Assembly (NCBI GenBank): GCA_017431145.1
Contig: JAFRLQ010000133.1
Span: 1 to 44,800 of the forward strand
Origin: Clostridia bacterium
GTDB lineage: Bacteria > Bacillota > Clostridia > Christensenellales > Maliibacteriaceae
Direction of reading: 5' to 3'
DNA: 44,800 nucleotides
Both the position numbers and the translations under genes were made by a program. Each line of letters opens with the position of its first letter. Position 1 is the first letter of the stretch. A model generated the notes under the pieces. That model searched no databases. It saw nothing but the letters and a program-made list of their open reading frames with translations, and was not told where the DNA came from. Of this stretch, positions 13,753-22,338 are shown one piece after another.

Positions 13753-14712
13753 CTATTTGTTTGAAATATGATATCCGCGACGATCAAGATCGTCGATGAG
13801 TTCTTCTCTGGAGCACATGCCGGCTGTCGTGCCGATTTTTGACAGGACATGCGCCGATGCGTTGCTTGCAAGCCTTGTGCAGTCTTCAAGGGCGTACCCG
13901 TTTTTCCAGGAAGCCACGAACGTCGAGGAGAAAGCGTCTCCGGCACCGACGACATCGACGGGAGTTCCTTCATATAAAGAAGGCTGCGTAAAGGAAGCGG
14001 AGAAGTCTGTAACGAAAACGCCGTCCGCGCCGCGTTTCATGACAAACAGTTTCGGCGCAAAAGGACGGAGAAAATCTGCGGCCTGAAGCGGATCTGTGAG
14101 TCCTGTCACATATTCGATCTCATGATCGCTGGGCAGAAACACATCACAGTGCGGAAGTGCTTCTTTGATACAGGCAAGGGGATCGTCGTGCAGTTTCCGC
14201 GGACGTTTCATGTCCATGCTGGTCGTGATCCCGTGCGCGTGCGCACGGCGGAACAGTTCCGCCAGTCCCGAGCCGTCGAGCATCGGCATGTTAAGCACGT
14301 TGACGACATGAAGATGATCCGCCCATTCGAGCGCCTCGTCGGGAACATCTTTTTCACAGATGGTGTCGCACGCGCCGTTTCTCCGCGCGCTGATCGTCGA
14401 GGAACCGCCGGGGCCGAGCATCAGGATGGCTGCGGTGGTCTCTGCTTCGGGATCGCGGAGCAGATAGCGGGTGTCAACGCCTTTTGCCTGCAGCTGCTCT
14501 GTCAGCATGGTGCCAAGGAAGTCGTTCCCCACCTTGCTGACGATACGGACCTGCTCACCGAATGTTGCAAGATCGATCGAAGCGTTGTTTGCGTCTCCGC
14601 CGCCGCTGATGTTCAGGCTGTCTATCTCGATGCGGCGTTTTTCGATCGCATCCGCACCGACGGGTTTGGCAGCGATATCACAGACAACAGCTCCAACAAC
14701 CAAAATATTCAT
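13753..14712 (-). CDS. PfkB-family carbohydrate kinase, copy 2
   Basis: A 319-residue ribokinase-fold kinase. GGGDANNASIDLATFG occupies residues 37-52 and VVGAGDAFSSTF 254-265, with catalytic D259; GITTSMDM (161-168) and CDVFLPSDHEIE (189-200) mark it as a close relative of copies 1, 3 and 4. It differs from copy 1 in the specificity region (residues about 85-125), so the two probably do not have identical substrates. The ATG at 14712 has no ribosome site directly upstream; the only strong one (AAAGGAGG, plus 14761-14768) lies about 50 nt away, ahead of a ten-codon frame whose TGA overlaps this ATG. Translation may therefore depend on coupling, or the true start may be upstream and non-ATG. 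Confidence 0.85.
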   Translation of the reverse strand: MNILVVGAVVCDIAAKPVGADAIEKRRIEIDSLNISGGGDANNASIDLATFGEQVRIVSKVGNDFLGTMLTEQLQAKGVDTRYLLRDPEAETTAAILMLGPGGSSTISARRNGACDTICEKDVPDEALEWADHLHVVNVLNMPMLDGSGLAELFRRAHAHGITTSMDMKRPRKLHDDPLACIKEALPHCDVFLPSDHEIEYVTGLTDPLQAADFLRPFAPKLFVMKRGADGVFVTDFSASFTQPSLYEGTPVDVVGAGDAFSSTFVASWKNGYALEDCTRLASNASAHVLSKIGTTAGMCSREELIDDLDRRGYHISNK

Positions 14713-14790
14713 GACATTTTTATGCCGCTGCGCCGTTTCATAAAACGGATGCAGCAGGCGCCTCCTTTCAAAGATGGTCCTGAAACGGGG

Positions 14791-15738
14791 TTATTTGATT
14801 GCGCCGCGCTCTTTTGCGTAGCGCAGGACAGTATCAAAGTCTTTCATGCCGGTCGTGCATCCGACTTCATCCAGCACGAACGCGGATGCCGCGCTTGCAA
14901 GAACACCTGCGTCGTGCAGATCATAGCCGCGCTTCCAGGCACATGCAAAAGTTGAGGAGAAAGCATCTCCCGCACCGATCACGTCCACCGGAGTTCCTTC
15001 ATATAAAGAAGGAAGATACATGGACGTATGATAGTCTGTCAGAAAGACGCCGTGGGCGCCCATCTTACAGCCAAAGACTTTCAGCCCGAACGGAGCGAAG
15101 AATTCGGCAGCTTTTTCTGGATCACGGATACCGCATAGGAATTCGACTTCATAGTGGCTGGGGAGAAAGACATCACAGTTGGACAGCGCTTTTTCCACAA
15201 GCTGCATGCGGTTTGCAAGTGCGGGGTTCAGGGCTTTCAGGTCCATGCTCGTCGTTTTGCCGAGCCGGTGTGCGATCTCAAAGACCCGGCCGGTGCCTTC
15301 GCCGTCAAATTTGTTCAGATTCAGTACGCTGACCATATGCACGTGATCCGCCCAGCGGATCATTTCCTCCGTGACGTCACCGGGCATCAGCGCCTCGTGC
15401 GCACCGCTGCGGATCACGGTAAGCGTCGGATCTCCGCTTTTACCGAGGATCAGAACGGAAACCGTCGTCGGCTCGCTGACCCGGCGGATAAAGGAAGTAT
15501 CGATGCCGTTTTCGTGATACAGCTCGATCAGGCGGTCCCCCAGGAAATCGTTTCCGATCACGCCGAATGGACGTGCTTCTTCTCCCAGCCGCGTCAGATC
15601 GATGGCAGCATTGTTGCAGTCTCCGCCGCCGATCACCTCAAAACTGTCGATCGTCGATCGTCCCTTTTCGAAATCATCGATATCCAGACTTTTGATCGCC
15701 ACATCTACGACGATCTGTCCGACACAAAGGATCTTCAA
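14791..15738 (-). CDS. PfkB-family carbohydrate kinase, copy 3
   Basis: A 315-residue ribokinase-fold kinase starting at a TTG at 15738, preceded by GAGGAGG. Upstream extension of the open frame is rejected because the fold begins with the first beta strand KILCVGQ right after this TTG. GGGDCNNAAIDLTRLG lies at residues 37-52 and IGAGDAFSSTF at 254-264, with catalytic D258. GKTTSMDLKAL and CDVFLPSHYEVE match copies 1, 2 and 4. The start overlaps the TGA of copy 4 (TTGA), showing translational coupling between the two kinases. Substrate unknown. Confidence 0.88.
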   Translation of the reverse strand: MKILCVGQIVVDVAIKSLDIDDFEKGRSTIDSFEVIGGGDCNNAAIDLTRLGEEARPFGVIGNDFLGDRLIELYHENGIDTSFIRRVSEPTTVSVLILGKSGDPTLTVIRSGAHEALMPGDVTEEMIRWADHVHMVSVLNLNKFDGEGTGRVFEIAHRLGKTTSMDLKALNPALANRMQLVEKALSNCDVFLPSHYEVEFLCGIRDPEKAAEFFAPFGLKVFGCKMGAHGVFLTDYHTSMYLPSLYEGTPVDVIGAGDAFSSTFACAWKRGYDLHDAGVLASAASAFVLDEVGCTTGMKDFDTVLRYAKERGAIK

Positions 15739-16715
15739 TGCGCATCCTCCTCTCCGGATGAAAGTCCGAGTGCTTCGGCGCGCTCCTTCGCATAGGCACT
15801 GAGCGTCGCAAAATCGCACATTCCGCGCGTGGCGCCGAGGGATTTCAGCACCTTGGCGGACGCGGCGCTCGCGATACAGGCACATTCATAAAGAGACTTC
15901 CCGCGTTTCCAGGAACTGACGAAGGTGGAGGAGAACGCGTCGCCTGCTCCGACGACATCCACGGGATCGCCTTCAAGGAAGGAGGGCAGGCAGAACTCAC
16001 GGTCGAAATCCGTGACGTAAATGCCCTGCTCCGAACGTTTGATGACAAGCGCCTGGATGCCGAAGGGACGGAAAAACGAGCGGATCTCATGCAGATCCGT
16101 CAGCCCGCAGGATCGCTCGATCTCATAATTCGACGGGAGAAACAGATCGCAGTTTTCCAGCGCGTCCCTGTACAGATGGAAACAGGGGCCTTCGAACCGC
16201 GGATTATTCAGATCCATGCTGGTGGTCTTGCCAAGCTCGTGCGCGCGGGCAAACACGCGGGCAGATCCTTCTCCGTCAAAACCGGAAAGACACATCGCAC
16301 CGACGATATGGACGTGATCCGCCCACCGGATCAGTTCATCCGGAACCTCCTGCGCCGTCAGCGTCTCGTTCGCGCCCCAGCGTTTCGCGGCCATGGTGCG
16401 CGCGCCGACGCTGCTGATCATCTGGATGGAGATCGTTGTTCCCTTATCCGGTACCTGCCGGACATGAAGTGTGTCGACGCCTTCCTTTTGGAGTTCCCGG
16501 ATCAGGTGATCACCGATGAAATCGCTGCCGACTCTGCCGACGAGACGGACAGTCTCCCCCAAACGGGCAAGATCAATGGCGGCGTTGTTGCCTTCACCGC
16601 CGCCATGTATGGAAAACTGATCGATCGAAAAAGTGCCGCCTCTGCGCGCGTCGCCCTGTTCGATCGGACTGAACGCAACATCGCACATGATGCTGCCGAT
16701 ACAGAGGATATTCAA
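15735..16715 (-). CDS. PfkB-family carbohydrate kinase, copy 4
   Basis: A 326-residue ribokinase-fold kinase starting at TTG 16715 with GGAGG upstream. Signature 1 reads GGGEGNNAAIDLARLG (residues 38-53), with Glu where the other close copies have Asp, and signature 2 VVGAGDAFSSTF has catalytic D259. GKTTSMDLNNP and CDLFLPSNYEIE group it with copies 1-3. Its TGA overlaps the TTG start of copy 3. It lies 26 nt downstream of the L,D-transpeptidase stop. The changed residue in the sugar-binding motif hints at a different substrate from copies 1-3, but this is inference. Confidence 0.88.
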   Translation of the reverse strand: MNILCIGSIMCDVAFSPIEQGDARRGGTFSIDQFSIHGGGEGNNAAIDLARLGETVRLVGRVGSDFIGDHLIRELQKEGVDTLHVRQVPDKGTTISIQMISSVGARTMAAKRWGANETLTAQEVPDELIRWADHVHIVGAMCLSGFDGEGSARVFARAHELGKTTSMDLNNPRFEGPCFHLYRDALENCDLFLPSNYEIERSCGLTDLHEIRSFFRPFGIQALVIKRSEQGIYVTDFDREFCLPSFLEGDPVDVVGAGDAFSSTFVSSWKRGKSLYECACIASAASAKVLKSLGATRGMCDFATLSAYAKERAEALGLSSGEEDAH

Positions 16716-16741
16716 GGGATCGCCTCCGGTGTTTTATAAGG

Positions 16742-17818
16742 TCACGGAGCTGCCGGCGTATCAGCCGGCGCTTCCGGTTCGGTAGGACCGGGTTCCTGCG
16801 GCTGTCCGGACGGTTCAGACGGCGCCGCCTCTGTCGGAGCGTCTGTCAGTTCGGGCGTTTGTTCCGGTTCGGAAGTCGGTTCCGGTGTCGGAGTCGGGGT
16901 AGGAGTAGGCAGCGGAGTCACGACAGGAGCTTCCGCGCCTTGAGTCCTGTACGGATTGCGCTCATCCGGATCTGTGGGATCCCATCCGTTGCTCATCGTC
17001 ATCGCGGGAACGCCTGCGCTTCCGGGCGTGCCGTTGGGCACAGCGTCTGTTGTGGAGATGACATAGGTCCCCCACTCACAGTTATCATAGATCCACTTCG
17101 CGTCTCGCACAGTCATGCGGACACAGCCAGCAGAAGCCTTGCTTCCGAGCCTGGCATAAGCGCTGCGGTCGATGCATCCCGGATCGGGCCAGGAATACAT
17201 GACGGAGTGGAACAGATAGTTGCCGTTCCACTGGGTGACATACTGACAATAGATCGTGGCGTCGTGCATGGGAAGCCAGCGCCATTTGTAACCGACGCGG
17301 TAGGTTCCGCGTACGGTGTTGTTTCCAAGACCTGTAGAGACAGTGAAAACTTTAACGGGAACAGTATAGGCCCCGGCAGCGTCCTTGGCATAAACGACGA
17401 CTCTCTGGGAACCGATGTAGATCACGATCATATAGGGCAGATCGGAATCGACGGAAGGAATGGAGCCGGGCTGTGCCGGTGTCTCTGTCGGCGCGGCTGC
17501 CTCTTCCTCGGTCTCTGTTTCGTTGAGCAGTTCAAGCGCTGCGTCTCCGAACAGTTCGGAGTTGCCGGAAAGCGTTCCCATAGAAGGATCACTGACAGGA
17601 ACCGCCATGGATGTTTTTACGGATTTTACCGTGCTGGACAATGCATATGCGAGTCCGCTTGACGTGTCTGAAGCGAGGATGTCCGGCAATGAGACGGATG
17701 CGTCCTGGATCTTTTCGGAGTTGGCGTTGCCGGATGAACTGAGGACCGGAATGAACGCGAGGACCAGAACGAGTGCTACGATGCTGAAAATCGCTGCGCG
17801 CAGCTTAGATGATTTCAT
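16742..17818 (-). CDS. Membrane-anchored L,D-transpeptidase (YkuD domain)
   Basis: A 358-residue exported enzyme. Residues 7-27 form an N-terminal signal anchor. After an Ala/Thr/Glu-rich linker, a YkuD catalytic domain spans about residues 128-255. It ends in the catalytic pattern H204 (LFHSVMYS) ... SAGCVRM with nucleophile C232. It should cross-link peptidoglycan by 3-3 bonds or attach ligands to the stem peptide outside the membrane. The C-terminus (about 290-358) is Pro/Thr/Glu-rich with TP repeats, as in wall-spanning tails. GGAGG lies 13 nt before the ATG. The gene sits between PfkB copies 5 and 4 in the same orientation (33 and 26 nt gaps), an odd place for a wall enzyme. Confidence 0.88.
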   Translation of the reverse strand: MKSSKLRAAIFSIVALVLVLAFIPVLSSSGNANSEKIQDASVSLPDILASDTSSGLAYALSSTVKSVKTSMAVPVSDPSMGTLSGNSELFGDAALELLNETETEEEAAAPTETPAQPGSIPSVDSDLPYMIVIYIGSQRVVVYAKDAAGAYTVPVKVFTVSTGLGNNTVRGTYRVGYKWRWLPMHDATIYCQYVTQWNGNYLFHSVMYSWPDPGCIDRSAYARLGSKASAGCVRMTVRDAKWIYDNCEWGTYVISTTDAVPNGTPGSAGVPAMTMSNGWDPTDPDERNPYRTQGAEAPVVTPLPTPTPTPTPEPTSEPEQTPELTDAPTEAAPSEPSGQPQEPGPTEPEAPADTPAAP

Positions 17819-17851
17819 CGGAAAAAGAGTTCCTCCCTGACGACTGAATAC

Positions 17852-18820
17852 TTATCCTTTTATATCAATATCATAGTCAAAACGACGGCAATAGTCTACA
17901 AGAGTTTGCATGTTTACAGCGCCCGTATTTGCGCCGACAGCGGAGATGATGTGAGCGGCCTGCGCCTGTCCCATCGCAGCTGCATCCCGGATGGACATGC
18001 CCCTGATGATCCCTGCGACAAACGTGGAGCAGAAAGCATCCCCGGCGCCGGTCGTGTCGACGGGCGTTCCCTCAAACAGTGGTTTCATGAACAGATCCTG
18101 CCTGTAATCCGTGACGAAGATACCCTCTTCTCCCAGTTTGACGCCGAAAATCTTGACGCCTGAATCCCGGAAGAATTCCTTCATTTCCAGAACGTCGGTT
18201 TTTTCGTTGCAGTAATGCACGGCTTCATAATGACTGGGGAAAAAGATATCACAGTGCTTGATGGTCTCGCGGATCCGGTCATACCAGCGTCCGGTGGCGT
18301 CCCATGCGGAATCCATGCTTGTCGTGACGCCCAATCTGTGTGCGCGTTCAAACAGTTCCGCAAGTTCTTCGTCCATTGATCCCAGCGTATTGCAACTTGC
18401 GGCGTGGATGTGTTTCGTGGACGCGAGCAGTTCATCCGTGATGTCGCTGTTGTGAAGCGGAAGCATACAATCAGGGAATACAGCAGCAAAGTGGCGTTCA
18501 CCGTTGGGCTCAACGAGAACATAGCTGACGCCGGTGCGGAAATCGTCCCGGATCTGGATAGCAGAAGTGTCGACGCCCTTGCGTTTCAGATCCGCAAGAA
18601 CACTGTCGCCGAAAGGATCGCTGCCGAGTACTGTAAGAAGACCGCTCCGCACGCCGAGTTTAGTCAGAACACATGCAGCGTTGAGCGCGTCTCCGCCTGT
18701 GGACAGCGTGATGTCCTTCAGCCGGGTATAGTCGGATGTCATCAGGTCGGAAGGAATGTGACGGATGACGACATCATAGCACCCGACGCCAAGACACAGA
18801 ATATCAAAACGCTTAGTCAT
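17852..18820 (-). CDS. PfkB-family carbohydrate kinase, copy 5
   Basis: A 322-residue ribokinase-fold kinase. Signature 1 is STGGDALNAACVLTKLG (residues 40-56) and signature 2 TTGAGDAFCSTF has catalytic D261. GVTTSMDSAWD and CDIFFPSHYEAVHY are diverged versions of the motifs in copies 1-4, and the TGGDALNAA form is closer to ordinary ribokinase/fructokinase-like proteins. The ATG at 18820 is preferred over the longer open frame because GGGAGGATTCAC precedes it. The start overlaps the stop of copy 6 by 8 nt, which implies translational coupling. Downstream by 33 nt is the L,D-transpeptidase. Confidence 0.88.
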   Translation of the reverse strand: MTKRFDILCLGVGCYDVVIRHIPSDLMTSDYTRLKDITLSTGGDALNAACVLTKLGVRSGLLTVLGSDPFGDSVLADLKRKGVDTSAIQIRDDFRTGVSYVLVEPNGERHFAAVFPDCMLPLHNSDITDELLASTKHIHAASCNTLGSMDEELAELFERAHRLGVTTSMDSAWDATGRWYDRIRETIKHCDIFFPSHYEAVHYCNEKTDVLEMKEFFRDSGVKIFGVKLGEEGIFVTDYRQDLFMKPLFEGTPVDTTGAGDAFCSTFVAGIIRGMSIRDAAAMGQAQAAHIISAVGANTGAVNMQTLVDYCRRFDYDIDIKG

Positions 18821-19796
18821 GTGAATCCTCCCATTCTGCGTAATTCGCCTTTGCCTGTGCGAGAAGTTCGGGATAAGGAATGCTCCACACGGACGCACCG
18901 ACAGTCTTCAGACAGAGTGCGGAAGCGGTGTTTCCGAGAACAAGAGACTGTTCCCGGCTGCATCCGTTCAGCCGCCCCGCGATATACCCGGATATAAACG
19001 CATCTCCCGCTCCGGTGACATCCTCGATCAAGGACGGATCCGCGAAACTGGGAAGAAGGAGAGAAAGACCGTGGTAATCCGTTGCAAAAAGCCCGTCTTT
19101 TCCAAGTTTCAGGATCAGCAGCCCCGGGGCGCGCGGTGCAAGCATCTCAGCGGCTTTTAGGGGGTCCCTCGTACCGAGCAGCTCACTGAGCTCACCGTCG
19201 TTCAGAGTGAAAACGTCCGCATACGGCATCACGTCCAGAAGGACCTGACGCTCTTCCTTTGAAGCTCTGACCCCGCCGGAAACATCGACGGAGACAGTCA
19301 TCCCGTGTTCCTTTGCCCTGCGGATCAGATCCTGCGTCGGCGCTGCGGTGAAAGACTGCAGGTTGATCAGGCTGCCGATGTGCATGTGCGAGGCGCTTTC
19401 CAGCATGCTGTCGGTGATCATGTCCGGTGTAAGAGATGTATTGCCGCCCCAAAAACAGGCGGAATGTTTGGTGTTGCGCGTATCGAAGAACAAAAGGCTC
19501 GTGCCGCTGCCTGTCTTGCTGTCTGTGTAGACACTGCTGATGTCTACACCGCCGTTACGGAGCGTGTCCAGAGAAAAGTTTCCGAAAGGGTTGTCTGATA
19601 CGTTACCGACAAGCTTTACGGGAAGCCCCATTCCGGCGAGGTTCAGCGATACGTTTGCGGCGTCGCCTCCGACTTTCATCGTGACGTTTTTTGTTTTCAC
19701 AAACGTCGTATCCACCTGCATGAGGTTATCCGGAGTATTCTGAAAATAGACGTCGCAGTTGATCATGCCGACGCACAGTACGGTTTTCTGTTCCAA
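18813..19796 (-). CDS. PfkB-family carbohydrate kinase, copy 6 (first of the array)
   Basis: A 327-residue ribokinase-fold kinase, the most diverged of the six. Signature 1 reads KVGGDAANVSLNLAGMG (residues 41-57) and signature 2 VTGAGDAFISGY has catalytic D265. In place of TTSMD it has TVSVDVSGG, as in typical adenosine kinase/ribokinase-like proteins. The start is TTG at 19796 with GAGGAGG upstream. It begins 15 nt after the stop of the helicase loader gene, so the kinase array appears to be transcribed from the replication-gene promoter. Confidence 0.88.
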   Translation of the reverse strand: MEQKTVLCVGMINCDVYFQNTPDNLMQVDTTFVKTKNVTMKVGGDAANVSLNLAGMGLPVKLVGNVSDNPFGNFSLDTLRNGGVDISSVYTDSKTGSGTSLLFFDTRNTKHSACFWGGNTSLTPDMITDSMLESASHMHIGSLINLQSFTAAPTQDLIRRAKEHGMTVSVDVSGGVRASKEERQVLLDVMPYADVFTLNDGELSELLGTRDPLKAAEMLAPRAPGLLILKLGKDGLFATDYHGLSLLLPSFADPSLIEDVTGAGDAFISGYIAGRLNGCSREQSLVLGNTASALCLKTVGASVWSIPYPELLAQAKANYAEWEDSHD

Positions 19797-19811
19797 AACG
19801 GATACCTCCTC

Positions 19812-20804
19812 TTATTTGCCCGAACGGCGGACGTCGCGGCCGTAGAGACGGATGCTGACCGCGTTTTCGGAAAACAGGCGCGAAGTGATCCTTTCTCCGT
19901 ACCGGTCCCGAAGCTGAACGGGCATGAGATTCGTCACGATGACGACGGGGCGTTTGCTGACAGAACGCTCGTTTAGGATCGAAAAGAGTGATTCCACATT
20001 GATGTTTTTGCGGATCGGCTCACTCCCAAGATCGTCGATAACCAAAAGATCCGACAAAAGAAGCATTTCTTCATAACTTTTTTCAGAGGTGCCGAGGTAT
20101 TCGTCCTTGAGCAGGGAAGAGAGCCTGAACGCCGTCATGGAACAGACGGTAAAACCCTTTTCCTGTACGCCGTTTGCGATACACTGCGAGAGGAACGTTT
20201 TTCCGAGGCCGCTCTGCCCGATAAGAATGAAATTGGATGCGTTCCGCGCACGGAAACCGTCAGTGTATTCCCGCGCTACGTTCAGTACAGAGGACATCAG
20301 CGCGTGCTGCGATTGTTTTTCACCCGGTACGGGATCCGGTTCGGACGGGAAAAGAGAAAGATCGAAACGGTCAAAGGTCATTTCCGCATTGGGGCGGAAA
20401 TCATCGGAATCGATCATCAGACGCGCGGCGAGTGTTTTCAGACAGGAACACATGACACGGTTCCCGTCCGGTGTCTGCCGGTAGCCGGTATCCTGACACA
20501 GAAGGCAGCCCCACTGCGGCTCAAGAGACCTGGGATCGGTTCCGGCAGCGCGGATTTTTGAATCGTGTTCGCTGCGCAGAAGACGGATCTGCTCCTGTGC
20601 CTCACGTGCCCCGTCCTCGGAACTGCATGCACCGGAGGCGATCCGGCTAAGCACCTTCCGCGTCACGGCGGCGATGTCGGACTCGAGATGACTGAGTTCC
20701 GGGTGAGACGCATAAAACGCATCCGCGTTTTCGCGTGCGACACGGATGCGTTCGGTGCGTGCAAGATCAAGTTCACGCAGTGCATTTTGATAATAAACGG
20801 ACAT
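19812..20804 (-). CDS. DnaC/DnaI-type replicative helicase loader
   Basis: A 330-residue AAA+ ATPase of the DnaC/DnaI/IstB group, which loads the replicative helicase during primosome assembly. Walker A is GQSGLGKT (residues 196-203), Walker B LLVIDDLG (253-260), followed by a VVIVTNL sensor strand and ERITSRLF arginine-finger segment. The N-terminal half is helical, with a cysteine cluster C100/C103 and C119/C121 (CLLC...CSC) that fits the zinc-binding module of DnaI. AAAAGGAG lies upstream of the ATG at 20804. It follows the DnaD-like gene by 24 nt, the usual partner arrangement in Firmicutes. A transposon IstB protein is unlikely because no transposase is adjacent and the zinc module is present. 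Confidence 0.88.
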   Translation of the reverse strand: MSVYYQNALRELDLARTERIRVARENADAFYASHPELSHLESDIAAVTRKVLSRIASGACSSEDGAREAQEQIRLLRSEHDSKIRAAGTDPRSLEPQWGCLLCQDTGYRQTPDGNRVMCSCLKTLAARLMIDSDDFRPNAEMTFDRFDLSLFPSEPDPVPGEKQSQHALMSSVLNVAREYTDGFRARNASNFILIGQSGLGKTFLSQCIANGVQEKGFTVCSMTAFRLSSLLKDEYLGTSEKSYEEMLLLSDLLVIDDLGSEPIRKNINVESLFSILNERSVSKRPVVIVTNLMPVQLRDRYGERITSRLFSENAVSIRLYGRDVRRSGK

Positions 20805-20828
20805 GGAAGAAACTCCTTTTGACAGGGA

Positions 20829-22274
20829 TTACAGGTCCATCAGCACATCGTCCATGGAATCGGAGCGCTGTGAATAGTTCAGAGATTCGTTCTGCTCGCC
20901 TGTGGCAGGAGCCTGCGGCGGTGCGACGGAAGCCTCCGTGCCCGTGATCCCGCGGTTGTACCAGTCCTGAAGCAAGCGGTGCAGCGCCTGCATGCGGTTG
21001 TACTGGATCCCGGAATTGACGACTTCGTCGGCGGCGCGCAGGATGGCGTCCATGGAGAAATTCCAGTTGTTTGTCCAGATGAGATATGCCTGCCGGCTCT
21101 GTTCATTCGGGGCGTATTCCAGATGCAGCCGCTGGAGGATCACGGAAACATCGTCTGTTGCACGGTCCTGATTCTCCAGATAACGCTGGACATCCTCCTG
21201 TGAAAGCAGGTTCATGCGATTCCATGTCTTCAGTACGTTTTCCAGCGCGCCGAGTGTTTTCTGTCCGCGCATGCCGATCTCCTTTGCGGCCAGAAGGAAT
21301 ACGGGAACATCGTAGCCGTATGTGCTTCTCCAGGTCTGCATACACTGGATCAGAGTGGGAGAAGGTGCCCCGGACACGCCCATCGCCTGCTGGATCTCGA
21401 GCGCATCTCTGCGCTGCTGATTGCGTTCCTCAAGATACATCTCGATCTCCGCACGGGTGAAGAGGTTGTTCTCGCGAAGCGAATTGAGGATCGTGTCGAT
21501 GTATTTCATGTTCGGCTGTTTTGCGGATGCGGACTGCAGACATACGTAGTCGATCGCATCGCGGTCGAAGCCCCAGTTTTCGGTCCATTTCTTGTAAAGC
21601 GCCATTTCAGCTTCCGTAGCGCTGCGTTTGATGATACCCAGACTTGCAAGGATGGAGATGACGTCGCGGCGTTCCGCGCTGCGCAGCTCCAGATGCTCGC
21701 GGATCTTTTCAGGCGCGATCAGTCCCTCAGAAGCCCAGTTTTCAGCAACGGTATTCATATAGGCGATCGCAACATCTCTGCCGTGCATGCGGATGCAGTA
21801 CTGGCAAAGAAGAATCGCGCTTTCCTCCGGGAATCTGTAGGAGTCGATCCAGCGGTGGACGCTGTCAAGTTCACGCGGCGTCAGCTGGCGCGGCTCAAAG
21901 AGTTTCTCGATATTGCGGTTCAGTTCGAGGAACCGGTTTGGATCATCCTGTGCTTCGACAAAACCGCGTGTGTCGCGGGGGAACACTTTGTAGAGAACGC
22001 TGGATACGCCGTTTTCGAACTGGAACTGAACAAGACCTTTTTCCTGCCAATAATTGAACGCTTCGCGGACCTGCTCCTCAGTCAGGGAGAGCACCTGCGC
22101 GAGCTGTGAAATGCCGGATGCGGCACTATCCGGATAATAGCAGTTCATCAGTCCGTAAAGATAGACCTTGACATATTCGGCCGGCGCCTGGGGAAGGTAT
22201 TCCTCAATAAAAAGATTCTCAACCGGTGTGGCGCAGAACAACAGTGACCCCGGCTGCATTTTACAGATTGCCAT
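20829..22274 (-). CDS. DnaD-domain replication initiation protein with four DnaD-like repeats
   Basis: A 481-residue cytoplasmic protein. The first 100 residues contain a winged-helix segment (GISQLAQVL..EEQVREAFNYWQEKGLV). Four successive helical units resembling the DnaD/DnaB_2 C-terminal domain follow, near residues 131-195, 221-280, 306-365 and 391-445. Each unit has the W-x-x-x-(W/Y)-x-(F/Y) opening and a closing IL..L/W..N/GL/I segment. Such proteins act in primosome assembly at origins and restart sites with the helicase loader, whose gene follows immediately. The ATG at 22274 is chosen because GGAG precedes it and a promoter lies just upstream; the open frame extends further but would overlap the promoter. 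Repeat number is higher than the one or two in textbook DnaD and DnaB. Confidence 0.82.
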   Translation of the reverse strand: MAICKMQPGSLLFCATPVENLFIEEYLPQAPAEYVKVYLYGLMNCYYPDSAASGISQLAQVLSLTEEQVREAFNYWQEKGLVQFQFENGVSSVLYKVFPRDTRGFVEAQDDPNRFLELNRNIEKLFEPRQLTPRELDSVHRWIDSYRFPEESAILLCQYCIRMHGRDVAIAYMNTVAENWASEGLIAPEKIREHLELRSAERRDVISILASLGIIKRSATEAEMALYKKWTENWGFDRDAIDYVCLQSASAKQPNMKYIDTILNSLRENNLFTRAEIEMYLEERNQQRRDALEIQQAMGVSGAPSPTLIQCMQTWRSTYGYDVPVFLLAAKEIGMRGQKTLGALENVLKTWNRMNLLSQEDVQRYLENQDRATDDVSVILQRLHLEYAPNEQSRQAYLIWTNNWNFSMDAILRAADEVVNSGIQYNRMQALHRLLQDWYNRGITGTEASVAPPQAPATGEQNESLNYSQRSDSMDDVLMDL

Positions 22275-22338
22275 TTCTGATTCTCCGTTCTCAAATGTAA
22301 TCAACCGGTGCAGGAGACCTGCACTTTTCAGTACATAT

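Noticed and set aside
19812-20804. IstB-type transposon ATPase
   Set aside because: No transposase or terminal repeats are adjacent, the cysteine module of DnaI is present, and the gene pairs with a DnaD-like gene as in Firmicutes primosomes.
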